Source: Flavobacteriales bacterium UBA1937 | GTDB lineage: Bacteria; Bacteroidota; Bacteroidia; Flavobacteriales; Weeksellaceae | Assembly: GCA_002337005.1 (NCBI GenBank) | Contig: DDFD01000059.1 | Location: forward strand, 1-31,166 | Length of the DNA: 31,166 nucleotides | Direction: 5' to 3' | Shown here: positions 22,083-30,272 of the stretch, piece by piece | Layout: every line of letters begins with the position of its first letter | Numbering within the stretch: the first letter of the stretch is position 1 | The notes under the pieces: generated by a model | What the model saw: the letters and a program-made list of their open reading frames with translations, nothing else | Database searches by the model: none | What the model was told of the DNA's origin: nothing | Made by a program: the position numbers and the translations under genes

Positions 22083-23450
22083 TTATTTCCCGAAAAGGTT
22101 ACCGCCCATTCCTGGCATATTAGGCATTCCTTTGCCCATCATTTGCATCAATTGTTTTCCTTGAGGGCCTTGCATCATTTTCATCATTTTGCCCATCTGT
22201 TCGAATTGTTTCATCAGACCATTTACGTCTTCTATTTTTCTGCCGCTACCTCTGGCAATTCTTTTCTTACGGTTCATGTCTATGATAGAAGGTCTTCTTC
22301 TTTCGTCTGGTGTCATAGAATGGATAATAGCTTCTATATGCTTGAAGGCATCATCATTAATATCAACATCTTTTATGGCTTTTCCTACACCAGGTAACAT
22401 TCCCATGAGGTCTTTCATGTTACCCATTTTTTTAATTTGCTGAATTTGTTTTAAGAAATCATCAAAACCAAACTCATTCTTTGCGATTTTCTTGTGTAGT
22501 TTTTTTGCTTCTTCTTCATCAAATTGTTCTTGAGCTCTTTCTACCAATGAAACTACGTCTCCCATTCCTAGGATTCTGTCTGCCATCCTTTCTGGATAGA
22601 ATAGGTCTAGCGCTTCCATTTTTTCTCCGGTAGAGATAAATTTGATAGGCTTATTCACCACAGAGCGAATAGTAAGTGCAGCACCACCTCTGGTATCACC
22701 ATCTAATTTGGTGAGAACTACCCCGTTATAATCTAAAACGTGGTTAAATGCTAGAGCTGTATTTACAGCATCTTGCCCCGTCATAGCATCTACTACAAAA
22801 AGAGTTTCGGTAGGTTTTACCGCTAGGTGAACTTTTCTTATTTCGTTCATCATGGCTTCATCTATGGCGAGACGACCTGCGGTATCTATAATTACTACAT
22901 CGTGTTTATTTTCTTTAGCAAACTTGATGGCATTTTCTGAGATTTCTACAGGATTTTTGTTTTCTATTTCTTTGTAGATGGTAACGCCTACTTGGTCTGC
23001 TAATACAGTTAATTGGTCTATTGCTGCAGGTCTATACACGTCACAAGCTACCAATAGAGGTTTTTTGGCTCTTTTGGCTTTAAGGTAATTGGCTAATTTT
23101 CCAGAGAAGGTAGTTTTACCAGAACCTTGTAAACCAGCAATCAGGATAATGGTAGGATTTGCAGAAAGGTTTATTCCTTCTTGTGTACCGCCCATAAGAT
23201 CTACCAATTCATCGTGAACAATTTTGGTCATTAATTGTCCTGGGGTGATGGAGGTCAATACATTTTCACCAAGTGCTTTGTCTTGTACTCTTTTGGTAAG
23301 GTCTTTAGCAACTTTGTAATTTACGTCTGCATCTACCAATGCACGGCGAATTTCTTTCACCGTTTCTGCTACGTTGATTTCTGTAATTTTACCGCGTCCT
23401 TGTAGGTTTTGTAACGCTTTATCTAGCTTGTCCTGAAGACTATTAAACAT
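22083..23450 (-). CDS. ffh: Signal recognition particle protein Ffh
   Basis: This SRP GTPase binds 4.5S RNA and signal peptides of nascent membrane proteins. The 455 aa comprise an N-domain (1-90), a G-domain with AGLQGSGKTTF (G1, K112), DTAGRLAID (G3) and TKLDGDTRGG (G4), then a methionine-rich M-domain with SIIDMNRKKRIARGSG (RNA-binding) and a Met/Gly tail (MMKMMQGPQGKQLMQMMG). All the expected parts are present. It stands alone; the gap upstream (23451-23699) has no gene. Confidence 0.97.
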   Translation of the reverse strand: MFNSLQDKLDKALQNLQGRGKITEINVAETVKEIRRALVDADVNYKVAKDLTKRVQDKALGENVLTSITPGQLMTKIVHDELVDLMGGTQEGINLSANPTIILIAGLQGSGKTTFSGKLANYLKAKRAKKPLLVACDVYRPAAIDQLTVLADQVGVTIYKEIENKNPVEISENAIKFAKENKHDVVIIDTAGRLAIDEAMMNEIRKVHLAVKPTETLFVVDAMTGQDAVNTALAFNHVLDYNGVVLTKLDGDTRGGAALTIRSVVNKPIKFISTGEKMEALDLFYPERMADRILGMGDVVSLVERAQEQFDEEEAKKLHKKIAKNEFGFDDFLKQIQQIKKMGNMKDLMGMLPGVGKAIKDVDINDDAFKHIEAIIHSMTPDERRRPSIIDMNRKKRIARGSGRKIEDVNGLMKQFEQMGKMMKMMQGPQGKQLMQMMGKGMPNMPGMGGNLFGK

Positions 23451-23471
23451 AGTTTATGATTTTAAGATGTG

Positions 23472-23479
23472 CAAAAATA
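23472..23479 (-). promoter_or_regulatory. -7 box for ffh
   Basis: TATTTTTG on the minus strand is an exact consensus match, 21 nt before the ffh ATG. No -33 TTG was seen at the usual spacing. Confidence 0.4.
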
Positions 23480-23641
23480 AGGAATTTTGTTGATTTGTTT
23501 TAGGATTTTATTGGTTTCGTAGAGAATGATGTTTTATTAGAAGGCTAGACAAGATATTTATTACCTCAAAAAGAATAAAAACATTAATAGTAAAGTGTAG
23601 ATTATAGCACGAATTTTACTACAATAATCACTAAAGCGCAT

Positions 23642-23673
23642 AAAAAAAACGACCTCAATAGAGAGATCGTTTT
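23642..23673 (-). terminator. Rho-independent terminator of the cold-shock operon
   Basis: The stem AAAACGACCTC / GAGATCGTTTT (one mismatch, 6-nt loop, 23646-23673) is followed by eight T on the minus strand (from the A run 23642-23649). It lies 26 nt after the stop of the 65-aa cold-shock gene. Confidence 0.85.
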
Positions 23674-23699
23674 AATTTTTATAGAAAATACTTAGAGTA

Positions 23700-23897
23700 T
23701 TAGTTCGCTAACTTTACGTTTACTGCGTTTAATCCTTTTTTTCCTTGTTCCACTTCGTACGTAACTTTGTCGTTCTCGCGGATGCTTCTTGTACCCAAAC
23801 CAGATGAGTGTACAAAGATGTCTGCTCCACCATTAGTTGGAGTAATAAATCCGAAGCCTTTTGCTTCGTTGTAAAATTTTACGGTGCCTTCTTGCAT
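23700..23897 (-). CDS. Cold-shock protein (CspA family)
   Basis: This 65-aa single cold-shock-domain protein is a nucleic-acid-binding RNA chaperone. RNP1 is KGFGFI and RNP2 is DIFVH, with surface aromatics as in CspA. Family length is normal. It lies 23 nt behind the larger cold-shock-domain gene on the same strand with no terminator between, so the two are probably one transcript. A terminator follows. Confidence 0.95.
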   Translation of the reverse strand: MQEGTVKFYNEAKGFGFITPTNGGADIFVHSSGLGTRSIRENDKVTYEVEQGKKGLNAVNVKLAN

Positions 23898-23920
23898 GGT
23901 AATTTTGTTATAAATTGTTG

Positions 23921-24349
23921 TTATTTTACTAATTGTATATTGATGGCAGAAAAACCTTTAGCCGATCTTTCTTTCTCAAAAGAAACTTTATTTCCTTTTT
24001 TAAGGGGAACAGAACAATTGTTCTGGTGGAAAAATACATTTTCTTTGGAACGGTCTTCGGTAATAAAACCGTAGCCTTTTTCGCTAAAAAAAGTAATGAT
24101 TCCTGTTTTTAGTTTTTCTTCTGCTTCTATAGGAGCAGCCCCTAGTTGGATGTCTTCTAGAGAGATTTCGTCTCTTTTTTCGGGTGGTGTGTTGGTGATT
24201 CTCCCGAATTCATCTACATAAGAAAACATTTGTTCTAAATCTTTTCCTTTGTTATTGTTCTCTTTACGCTCTTCTCTTCGGAGCGCTTTTTCTTTTTGTT
24301 TTTGAAGTTTTTTCTTAAAATTTTCTTTTTTTGAGAAAGAATCTGCCAT
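23921..24349 (-). CDS. Cold-shock-domain protein with basic N-terminal extension
   Basis: The 142-aa product has an N-terminal ~50 residues that are highly charged and Lys/Glu-rich, probably helical (FKKKLQKQKEKALRREERK). A linker precedes a C-terminal cold-shock domain (about 79-142) with RNP1-like KGYGFI and RNP2-like NVFFH. This architecture is common in Bacteroidota as a second Csp. It is likely an RNA-binding protein with an added RNA- or ribosome-contacting tail; that role is inferred. It is first in a two-gene operon with the 65-aa Csp. A candidate promoter about 300 nt upstream would give a long leader, as in classic cold-shock mRNAs. Confidence 0.88.
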   Translation of the reverse strand: MADSFSKKENFKKKLQKQKEKALRREERKENNNKGKDLEQMFSYVDEFGRITNTPPEKRDEISLEDIQLGAAPIEAEEKLKTGIITFFSEKGYGFITEDRSKENVFFHQNNCSVPLKKGNKVSFEKERSAKGFSAINIQLVK

Positions 24350-24480
24350 AAATAATATTGTTCTATTTGTTTTTAAAATTGTAAAGTCATAACCAAAATT
24401 ATTTGGTTTTTTTGTTCGGGTATGGTCTATCTCTCTTTTTGAAAAAAGTAGAAGACTTACTCTGTCATAACTTGTGGGGT

Positions 24481-24510
24481 TTTGATAGGGAGGTATTTTG
24501 CCTAGTTTTG
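24481..24510 (+). promoter_or_regulatory. Orphan canonical promoter on the plus strand
   Basis: TTTG (24481-24484), 18 bp, TAGTTTTG (24503-24510). Both elements match the consensus. Downstream are only very short reading frames; the transcript would be antisense to the cold-shock leader. Confidence 0.4.
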
Positions 24511-24648
24511 TTTTCAGTGCTGTGCATCATTGTGATGAATTAAAGTTAAAAAATGGGGCGCTGAAAAAGCAAAAACTGAAAAAGAGAAAACAAGATTCTA
24601 AACTGTAACAGATAGCAAAGGCAGTAACCTATTTTAATAAATATATTG

Positions 24649-24656
24649 CAAAGATA
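24649..24656 (-). promoter_or_regulatory. -7 box, candidate promoter of the cold-shock operon
   Basis: TATCTTTG on the minus strand is an exact consensus match, identical to the CRISPR-repeat octamer. No -33 TTG was found, and the distance to the ATG (24349) is about 300 nt. Confidence 0.35.
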
Positions 24657-24864
24657 CATTAAATAAATGGAATAGCCTAATTATGTGTGCGATGTACGAT
24701 TTTAGATTTTCTCTCAACAACTTTTATTAATTACAATCTGATTTGGTTTAACATTTAGGCATATAAAAGTCTTCTGATTTTATACAAGAGGCAACCCAAA
24801 TGTTTTAGCTCACAAGAATCTAATTTTTTTAAGGTGTTCGTGAAACATTCAATAATTAATCAAT

Positions 24865-24934
24865 AAAAAAGGCGAGTTGCCCCGCCTTGAATGTTTTCAC
24901 AACGGAATAATCCTTATTGTGAATTGCTTTCGAG
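24865..24934 (-). ncRNA. tracrRNA of the type II-C CRISPR-Cas9 system
   Basis: On the minus strand GAAAGCAATTCACAA (24931-24917) is identical to the 3' part of the repeat as written on the plus strand, so it pairs perfectly over 15 nt with crRNA transcribed from the minus strand. AATAAGGATTATTCCG follows (as in Neisseria-type tracrRNA after the anti-repeat), then GTTGTGAAAAC, then the terminator hairpin AAGGCG/CGCCTT (24888-24869) and a T run (24870-24865). An exact -7 box at 24937-24944 would start the RNA at about the first base of the anti-repeat, giving an RNA of roughly 68 nt. It is divergent from cas9. Confidence 0.88.
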
Positions 24935-24936
24935 TA

Positions 24937-24944
24937 CAAATATA
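24937..24944 (-). promoter_or_regulatory. -7 box of the tracrRNA gene
   Basis: TATATTTG on the minus strand is an exact TAnnTTTG. It ends 5 nt before the first base of the anti-repeat. No clear -33 TTG is seen upstream. Confidence 0.6.
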
Positions 24945-25035
24945 AAATAAAAAAAATAATTGAAATAGGGGAAATCCGTATTTTTATATAAAAGTTTCTT
25001 TTTAAATTTATACAATTTCAAAAAACTCAATAATT

Positions 25036-28000
25036 ATGACTAAAAATATACTTGGATTAGATTTGGGAACGAACTCGATTGGTTGGGCGTTGGTGGAAGT
25101 TGACGGAAATAATATTCCTATTCGGATTATTGCAATGGGATCACGAATTATTCCTTTAACAGCAAGTGATAAAGAAGAATTTCAAAGAGGTTTGTCAATT
25201 ACAAAAAATCAAAGCAGAACAGTTAGTAGAACTCAGAGAAAAGGTTATGATAGGAAACAACTGAAAAAAAGTGATTTAAAAAAACTTCTTATCAAATATG
25301 ATATTTTCCCTTCTGAAGAATTATTGAAACTTCCAATGTTGGATTTATGGAAGTTGAGAAGTGATGCTGCAAATCCTAATGAAAATATTTCAGCCGAACA
25401 ATTAGGGCGTATTTTTTATATGCTTAACCAAAAACGTGGATACAAATCTGCAAGAAGTGAAGCCAATGCGGATAAAAAAGATACTGATTATGTGCAAGCT
25501 GTAAAAGGTCGTTACGCCCAATTAAAAGATAAAAATCAAACCATTGGACAATTTTTTTATGAGGGGTTGAATAACGCTAATCTTAATAACTCATATTTCA
25601 GAATCAAAGAAGAAGTCTATCCAAGAGAAGCCTATATAGAAGAATTTGATACGATTATTAATGCTCAAAAAGGAAAACACGATTTTCTTACAGATGAGAT
25701 TATTCATCAATTAAGAAATGAAATTATTTATTATCAAAGAAAACTGAAATCTCAAAAAGGATTGGTGAGTGTTTGTGAATTTGAAGGCTTTGAGAAAACT
25801 GTTTTTGATAAAGAAAAAAATAAAGAGAAAACCATTTTTGTTGGTCCAAAAGTAGCTCCGAAAACTTCGCCATTATTTCAACTTTGCCGAATTTGGGAAG
25901 TAGTGAATACCATTACTTTGAAAATAAAAAATCCAGAAGAAAGCAAATATAAATGGGGTGAAAAGATACCTACATTAGAAGAAAAGGAACTCATAGCAGA
26001 ATATTTATTTAAAAATGACAATTTAAGTTTTACAAAGCTTATTGAAATTCTAAATCTCAAAAAAGATGATGTTTACGTAAATAAACAAATTTTAAAAGGT
26101 ATTAAAGGAAATGAAACTTATGCGAGTATTCATAAAATTTTAGGAGATAATGATCTTTTAAATTTTGATGTTTCCATTATTCCAACAGAAAAAACTTCAA
26201 TTTTAGTAGACAAACAGACTGGTGAGATTTTTGAAGAAAGAGCAGGTTTGGAATTAGATGCAAGTTTAGAAAAAGAACCATTATATCAATTGTGGCATAC
26301 CATTTATTCTTTGAAGGATTTAGATGAATGTAAAAATGCTTTAATTAAACGATTTGGTTTTGAGGAAGAAATTGCAGAGAAACTTTCCAAAATTGATTTT
26401 AATAAACAAGCTTTCGGAAATAAATCCAACAAAGCAATGCGGAAAATTCTTCCTTTTCTGATGGAAGGTTACGATTATTCTGAATCTTGTAGTTTGGCGG
26501 GTTACAATCATTCAAATTCTTTGACCAAAGATGAGAGAGAACAGCAAAAAACTATAGATAGATTAGAGCTCCTTACCAAAAACAGTTTGAGACAACCTAT
26601 TGTTGAAAAGATTCTAAATCAAATGATTAATATAGTTAATGCAATAATTGAGCAATACGGAAAGCCATCTGAAATTAGAGTAGAATTGGCGCGAGAGCTG
26701 AAACAAAGCAAAGACGAGCGAAATGATGCAGATTTACAAAACTCGAAAAACAAAAAACTTAATGAAGAAATAGGGAAAAGATTGACAGAGTTGGGATTGC
26801 CTGCTACGAAGCGGTATATTCAGAAATATAAATTTATTTTTCCGTCACTAAGTAAAAATCTAAAAGAGGCTAAAGTCAACAATCAATGTATCTATTGTGG
26901 AGAAAGTTTTAATCTTACGGAAGCATTAAGCGGCGATGCTTACGATGTAGATCACATCGTACCAAAAGCATTGTTGTTTGACGATTCACAGAATAATAAA
27001 GTTTTGGTTCATAGAAAATGTAATGCTACCAAAACCAATCAAACTGCTTATGATTATATGGCTACAAAAGGCGATGAAGCGGTAAGAATATACGCTGAAA
27101 GAGTGGATGACTGGTTTAACAGAGGAATTATTTCTTATAGCAAAATGCAAAGATTAAAAGTTTCGCATAAGGAATATTTAGGAAGAAAAAAGCTAGGGAA
27201 GGAAACGGAAACCGATAAAAAACTTTGGGAAAACTTCATCGACAGACAATTAAAAGATACACAATATATCTCCAGAAAAGCACGTGAAATTTTGCAGAAA
27301 GTATGCAATAACGTAACAACTACCGAAGGTGGAGTTACAGCAAAGCTTCGTAATCTTTGGGGTTGGGACGATGTTTTGATGAATCTACAAATGCCTAAAT
27401 ACAAAGAATTAGGACAAACGGTAACTAAAGAATGGACAAGTGAACACGGAAAAAGAAAACACCAAAAAGAAGAAATTGAAAATTGGACAAAAAGAGATGA
27501 CCATCGCCATCACGCAATTGACGCTTTGGTGGTCGCTTGCACAAAACAAGGTTTTATTCAACGCATCAATACTTTAAATTCAAGTGAAACTAAAGATTTG
27601 ATGAACAAAGAAATTGAAGAAGCTAAAATAGAATTTAACGAAAAGACTACACTTTTAGAAAAATACTTGAAAACTCAAAAGCCATTTACAACTGAACAAG
27701 TAATGAATGAAGCCGATAAAGTTTTAGTTTCTTTTAAAGCAGGTAAGAAAGTAGCAACTGTAACAAAATTTAAAGCTACAGGCAAAAATAAAATTACTGG
27801 CGTAATTGTTCCGAGAGGAGCATTACACGAACAGTCGGTTTACGGCAAAATTAAAGTTATAGAAAAAGACAAACCTTTAAAATACTTATTTGAAAATTCA
27901 AATAAAATTGTTGATACTAAAATTAAAAATCTCGTTGAAACAAGACTTTCTGAAAACGAAAATAGTTCAAAAATGGCTTTATCCAGTTTAAAGAAAAACC

Positions 28001-28836
28001 CAATCTATTTGAATGAAGAAAAGACAGAAATTCTTGAAAAAGCATCTTGTTACAACGATGCAACAGTTTTGAAGTATAAATTACAAAATTTAAAAGCCAG
28101 TCAAGCTGATGATATTGTTGATGAAAGAGTGAAGATCTTGGTTAAAGAAAGATTAGCTCAATTTAATAATAAAGAAAAAGAAGCATTTAAAGATACTCTC
28201 TGGTTTAACCAAGAAAAACAAATTCCCATTAAAACCGTCCGTTTGTTTGCTCGTCCTGATGCTAATAATTTACAAGCCATAAAAAAAGATGAGAATGGCA
28301 AAGAAATTGGGTTTGTTGTGATGGGAAATAATCATCACATTGCTATTTATGAAGATAAAGATCAAAAACTTATCCAACATAGTTGTACATTTTGGCACGC
28401 AGTAGAAAGAAAAAAGCATAAAATTTCTACAGTTATTAAAAATTCATCAGACGTTTGGAATGAATTATTAAACAAAGAACTTCCAGAATCATTTTTAAAT
28501 AAACTACCTGCCGACAATCTCAATTTAAAATTCAGTATGCAGCAGAATGAAATGTTTATTTTGGGATTATCAAAAGAAGAATTTGACGAAGCAATTCAAA
28601 AAAGCGATAAACCATTGTTGAGTAAACATTTGTATTTAGTGTGGAGTATTTCTGAAAATAATTATTGGTTTAGACATCATTTGGAAACTAAGAATTCTGA
28701 TTTAAAGAAAACAGATGGTGTCAAAGAAAGTAAAAGACTTTATAATATTAGAAGTTTAGGATCTTTATTTTCTTTAAATCCTATAAAAGTTAGATTAAAC
28801 CATTTAGGCGAAATCACAAAAATCGGAGAATATTAA
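25036..28836 (+). CDS. cas9: CRISPR-associated endonuclease Cas9 (type II-C)
   Basis: This RNA-guided DNA endonuclease has 1266 aa. RuvC-I is ILGLDLGTNSIGWALVE (D9); the arginine-rich bridge helix region is around 60-80 (RTVSRTQRKGYDRKQLKK); a helical recognition lobe follows; RuvC-II is SEIRVELARELKQ (E550); HNH has C618xxC621, DVDH (H640) and N663, the same 23-residue H-to-N spacing as SpyCas9; RuvC-III is HRHHAIDALVVA (H825/H826, D829). The C-terminal wedge/PAM-interacting part contains IGFVVMGNNHHIAIYED. All catalytic residues appear intact. It is longer than compact II-C Cas9 (about 1000-1100) and shorter than many Bacteroidota ones (about 1400 or more, from memory). cas1 follows after 2 nt. 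No csn2 or cas4 is present, hence II-C. Confidence 0.97.
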   Translation: MTKNILGLDLGTNSIGWALVEVDGNNIPIRIIAMGSRIIPLTASDKEEFQRGLSITKNQSRTVSRTQRKGYDRKQLKKSDLKKLLIKYDIFPSEELLKLPMLDLWKLRSDAANPNENISAEQLGRIFYMLNQKRGYKSARSEANADKKDTDYVQAVKGRYAQLKDKNQTIGQFFYEGLNNANLNNSYFRIKEEVYPREAYIEEFDTIINAQKGKHDFLTDEIIHQLRNEIIYYQRKLKSQKGLVSVCEFEGFEKTVFDKEKNKEKTIFVGPKVAPKTSPLFQLCRIWEVVNTITLKIKNPEESKYKWGEKIPTLEEKELIAEYLFKNDNLSFTKLIEILNLKKDDVYVNKQILKGIKGNETYASIHKILGDNDLLNFDVSIIPTEKTSILVDKQTGEIFEERAGLELDASLEKEPLYQLWHTIYSLKDLDECKNALIKRFGFEEEIAEKLSKIDFNKQAFGNKSNKAMRKILPFLMEGYDYSESCSLAGYNHSNSLTKDEREQQKTIDRLELLTKNSLRQPIVEKILNQMINIVNAIIEQYGKPSEIRVELARELKQSKDERNDADLQNSKNKKLNEEIGKRLTELGLPATKRYIQKYKFIFPSLSKNLKEAKVNNQCIYCGESFNLTEALSGDAYDVDHIVPKALLFDDSQNNKVLVHRKCNATKTNQTAYDYMATKGDEAVRIYAERVDDWFNRGIISYSKMQRLKVSHKEYLGRKKLGKETETDKKLWENFIDRQLKDTQYISRKAREILQKVCNNVTTTEGGVTAKLRNLWGWDDVLMNLQMPKYKELGQTVTKEWTSEHGKRKHQKEEIENWTKRDDHRHHAIDALVVACTKQGFIQRINTLNSSETKDLMNKEIEEAKIEFNEKTTLLEKYLKTQKPFTTEQVMNEADKVLVSFKAGKKVATVTKFKATGKNKITGVIVPRGALHEQSVYGKIKVIEKDKPLKYLFENSNKIVDTKIKNLVETRLSENENSSKMALSSLKKNPIYLNEEKTEILEKASCYNDATVLKYKLQNLKASQADDIVDERVKILVKERLAQFNNKEKEAFKDTLWFNQEKQIPIKTVRLFARPDANNLQAIKKDENGKEIGFVVMGNNHHIAIYEDKDQKLIQHSCTFWHAVERKKHKISTVIKNSSDVWNELLNKELPESFLNKLPADNLNLKFSMQQNEMFILGLSKEEFDEAIQKSDKPLLSKHLYLVWSISENNYWFRHHLETKNSDLKKTDGVKESKRLYNIRSLGSLFSLNPIKVRLNHLGEITKIGEY

Positions 28837-28838
28837 TT

Positions 28839-29732
28839 ATGATCACCCGCTCCATCTATATCGGCAATCCCGCTTATCTTAGGCTCAAAGACGAGCAGTT
28901 GAAAATCCTCTGCCCGGAAACCAAAACGGAAAAGGGGAGTGTTCCTGTGGAAGATTTGGGGTTATTGATGCTGGATCATTATCAGATAACCATTTCGCAC
29001 CATCTGATTCAGAAAATGATGGGAAACAATGTCGTGGTGGTGAGTTGCGATGCCCATCATTTACCGCACGGAATAATGCTTCCGCTGTATGGGCATACCG
29101 AACATTCCGACCGCGTAAAAGATCAGCTGGAAGCCAGTGAACCGCTGAAAAAACAGCTTTGGAAACAGACGGTGGAATGCAAGATCGAAAACCAGAAAAA
29201 TGTTCTGATGAAACTGGGGAATTATTACGAACCCCTGATTGAATATCAGAGAAATGTAAAATCCGGCGACGTTACGAATATGGAAGGAATTGCAGCGCAG
29301 CATTACTGGAAATACCTCATCAGTCTGGACTTTTTGAGGCAGCGTTTTGGAGATTCCCCCAATCAGTTTTTCAATTTTGGATATGCCGTACTCAGAAGCG
29401 TTGTCGCAAGAGCCATCGTAGAAACCGGACTGTTGCCTGTTCTCGGCATTTTTCATAAAAATAAATACAATCCGTATTGCCTTGCCGATGATTTAATGGA
29501 ACCTTACCGTCCTTTTGTTGATCTGCTTGTAATGCAGTGGCTGAAAATTCATCCGGATACTGAAGAGCTGACGAAAGAATTTAAAGCGCATATTCTCCAG
29601 ATTGCGACCAAAGATGTGCGTATTGATGACAAAACAAGACCGTTGCTGGTTGCTGTAAAAACAACCGCTTCTTCGCTTTACAAATGCTATACAGGAGAAA
29701 AGCGACTGATTTCATATCCGGAATTGATGTAA
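28839..29732 (+). CDS. cas1: CRISPR adaptation integrase Cas1 (type II)
   Basis: Cas1 integrates new spacers together with Cas2. The 297 aa show the expected catalytic residues E149 (TNMEGIAAQHYW), H206 (LGIFHKNKYNPY) and E221 (ADDLMEPYRP), aligning with the E/H/E set of type II Cas1. The N-terminus RSIYIGNPAYLRLKDEQL is typical. The ATG is 2 nt after the cas9 stop, so translation should be coupled. The coding sequence is much more GC-rich than cas9 (31 of 60 at 29041-29100 against 17 of 60 at 28681-28740), suggesting a different history. Confidence 0.97.
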   Translation: MITRSIYIGNPAYLRLKDEQLKILCPETKTEKGSVPVEDLGLLMLDHYQITISHHLIQKMMGNNVVVVSCDAHHLPHGIMLPLYGHTEHSDRVKDQLEASEPLKKQLWKQTVECKIENQKNVLMKLGNYYEPLIEYQRNVKSGDVTNMEGIAAQHYWKYLISLDFLRQRFGDSPNQFFNFGYAVLRSVVARAIVETGLLPVLGIFHKNKYNPYCLADDLMEPYRPFVDLLVMQWLKIHPDTEELTKEFKAHILQIATKDVRIDDKTRPLLVAVKTTASSLYKCYTGEKRLISYPELM

Positions 29733-29739
29733 TTTTTTT

Positions 29740-30215
<476 letters not shown>

Positions 30216-30239
30216 ATTTTAAATCCTGAAAACAAAATA

Positions 30240-30262
30240 AACCCACTGTAATTCAGCGGGTT
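30240..30262. terminator. Hairpin between cas2 and the array, terminator for the minus-strand array transcript
   Basis: AACCCACTG / CAGCGGGTT (8 of 9 pairs, 5-nt loop). On the minus strand it is followed by TTATTTTGTTTT, which fits termination of crRNA transcripts coming from the array. On the plus strand the T tract is poorer (AAATTTTG). Confidence 0.6.
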
Positions 30263-30272
30263 AAATTTTGAG

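Larger units (their letters stand above)
24350..24864. other. Long intergenic region: candidate cold-shock leader and orphan promoter
   Basis: No ORF that I trust lies here. On the minus strand an exact -7 box (24649-24656) would create an approximately 290-nt leader for the cold-shock operon. On the plus strand a complete promoter (24481-24510) faces away from that operon with no recognisable gene ahead of it. The remaining 24660-24864 is AT-rich and I see nothing definite in it. Confidence 0.5.

Noticed and set aside
24984..25035. Possible cas9 promoter (TAAATTTA near 25003)
   Set aside because: It lacks the final G and any TTG at -33 distance; too weak to call.
29061..29456. Minus-strand frame of 131 codons inside cas1
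   Set aside because: Antisense shadow; longer because cas1 is GC-richer, no recognisable protein.
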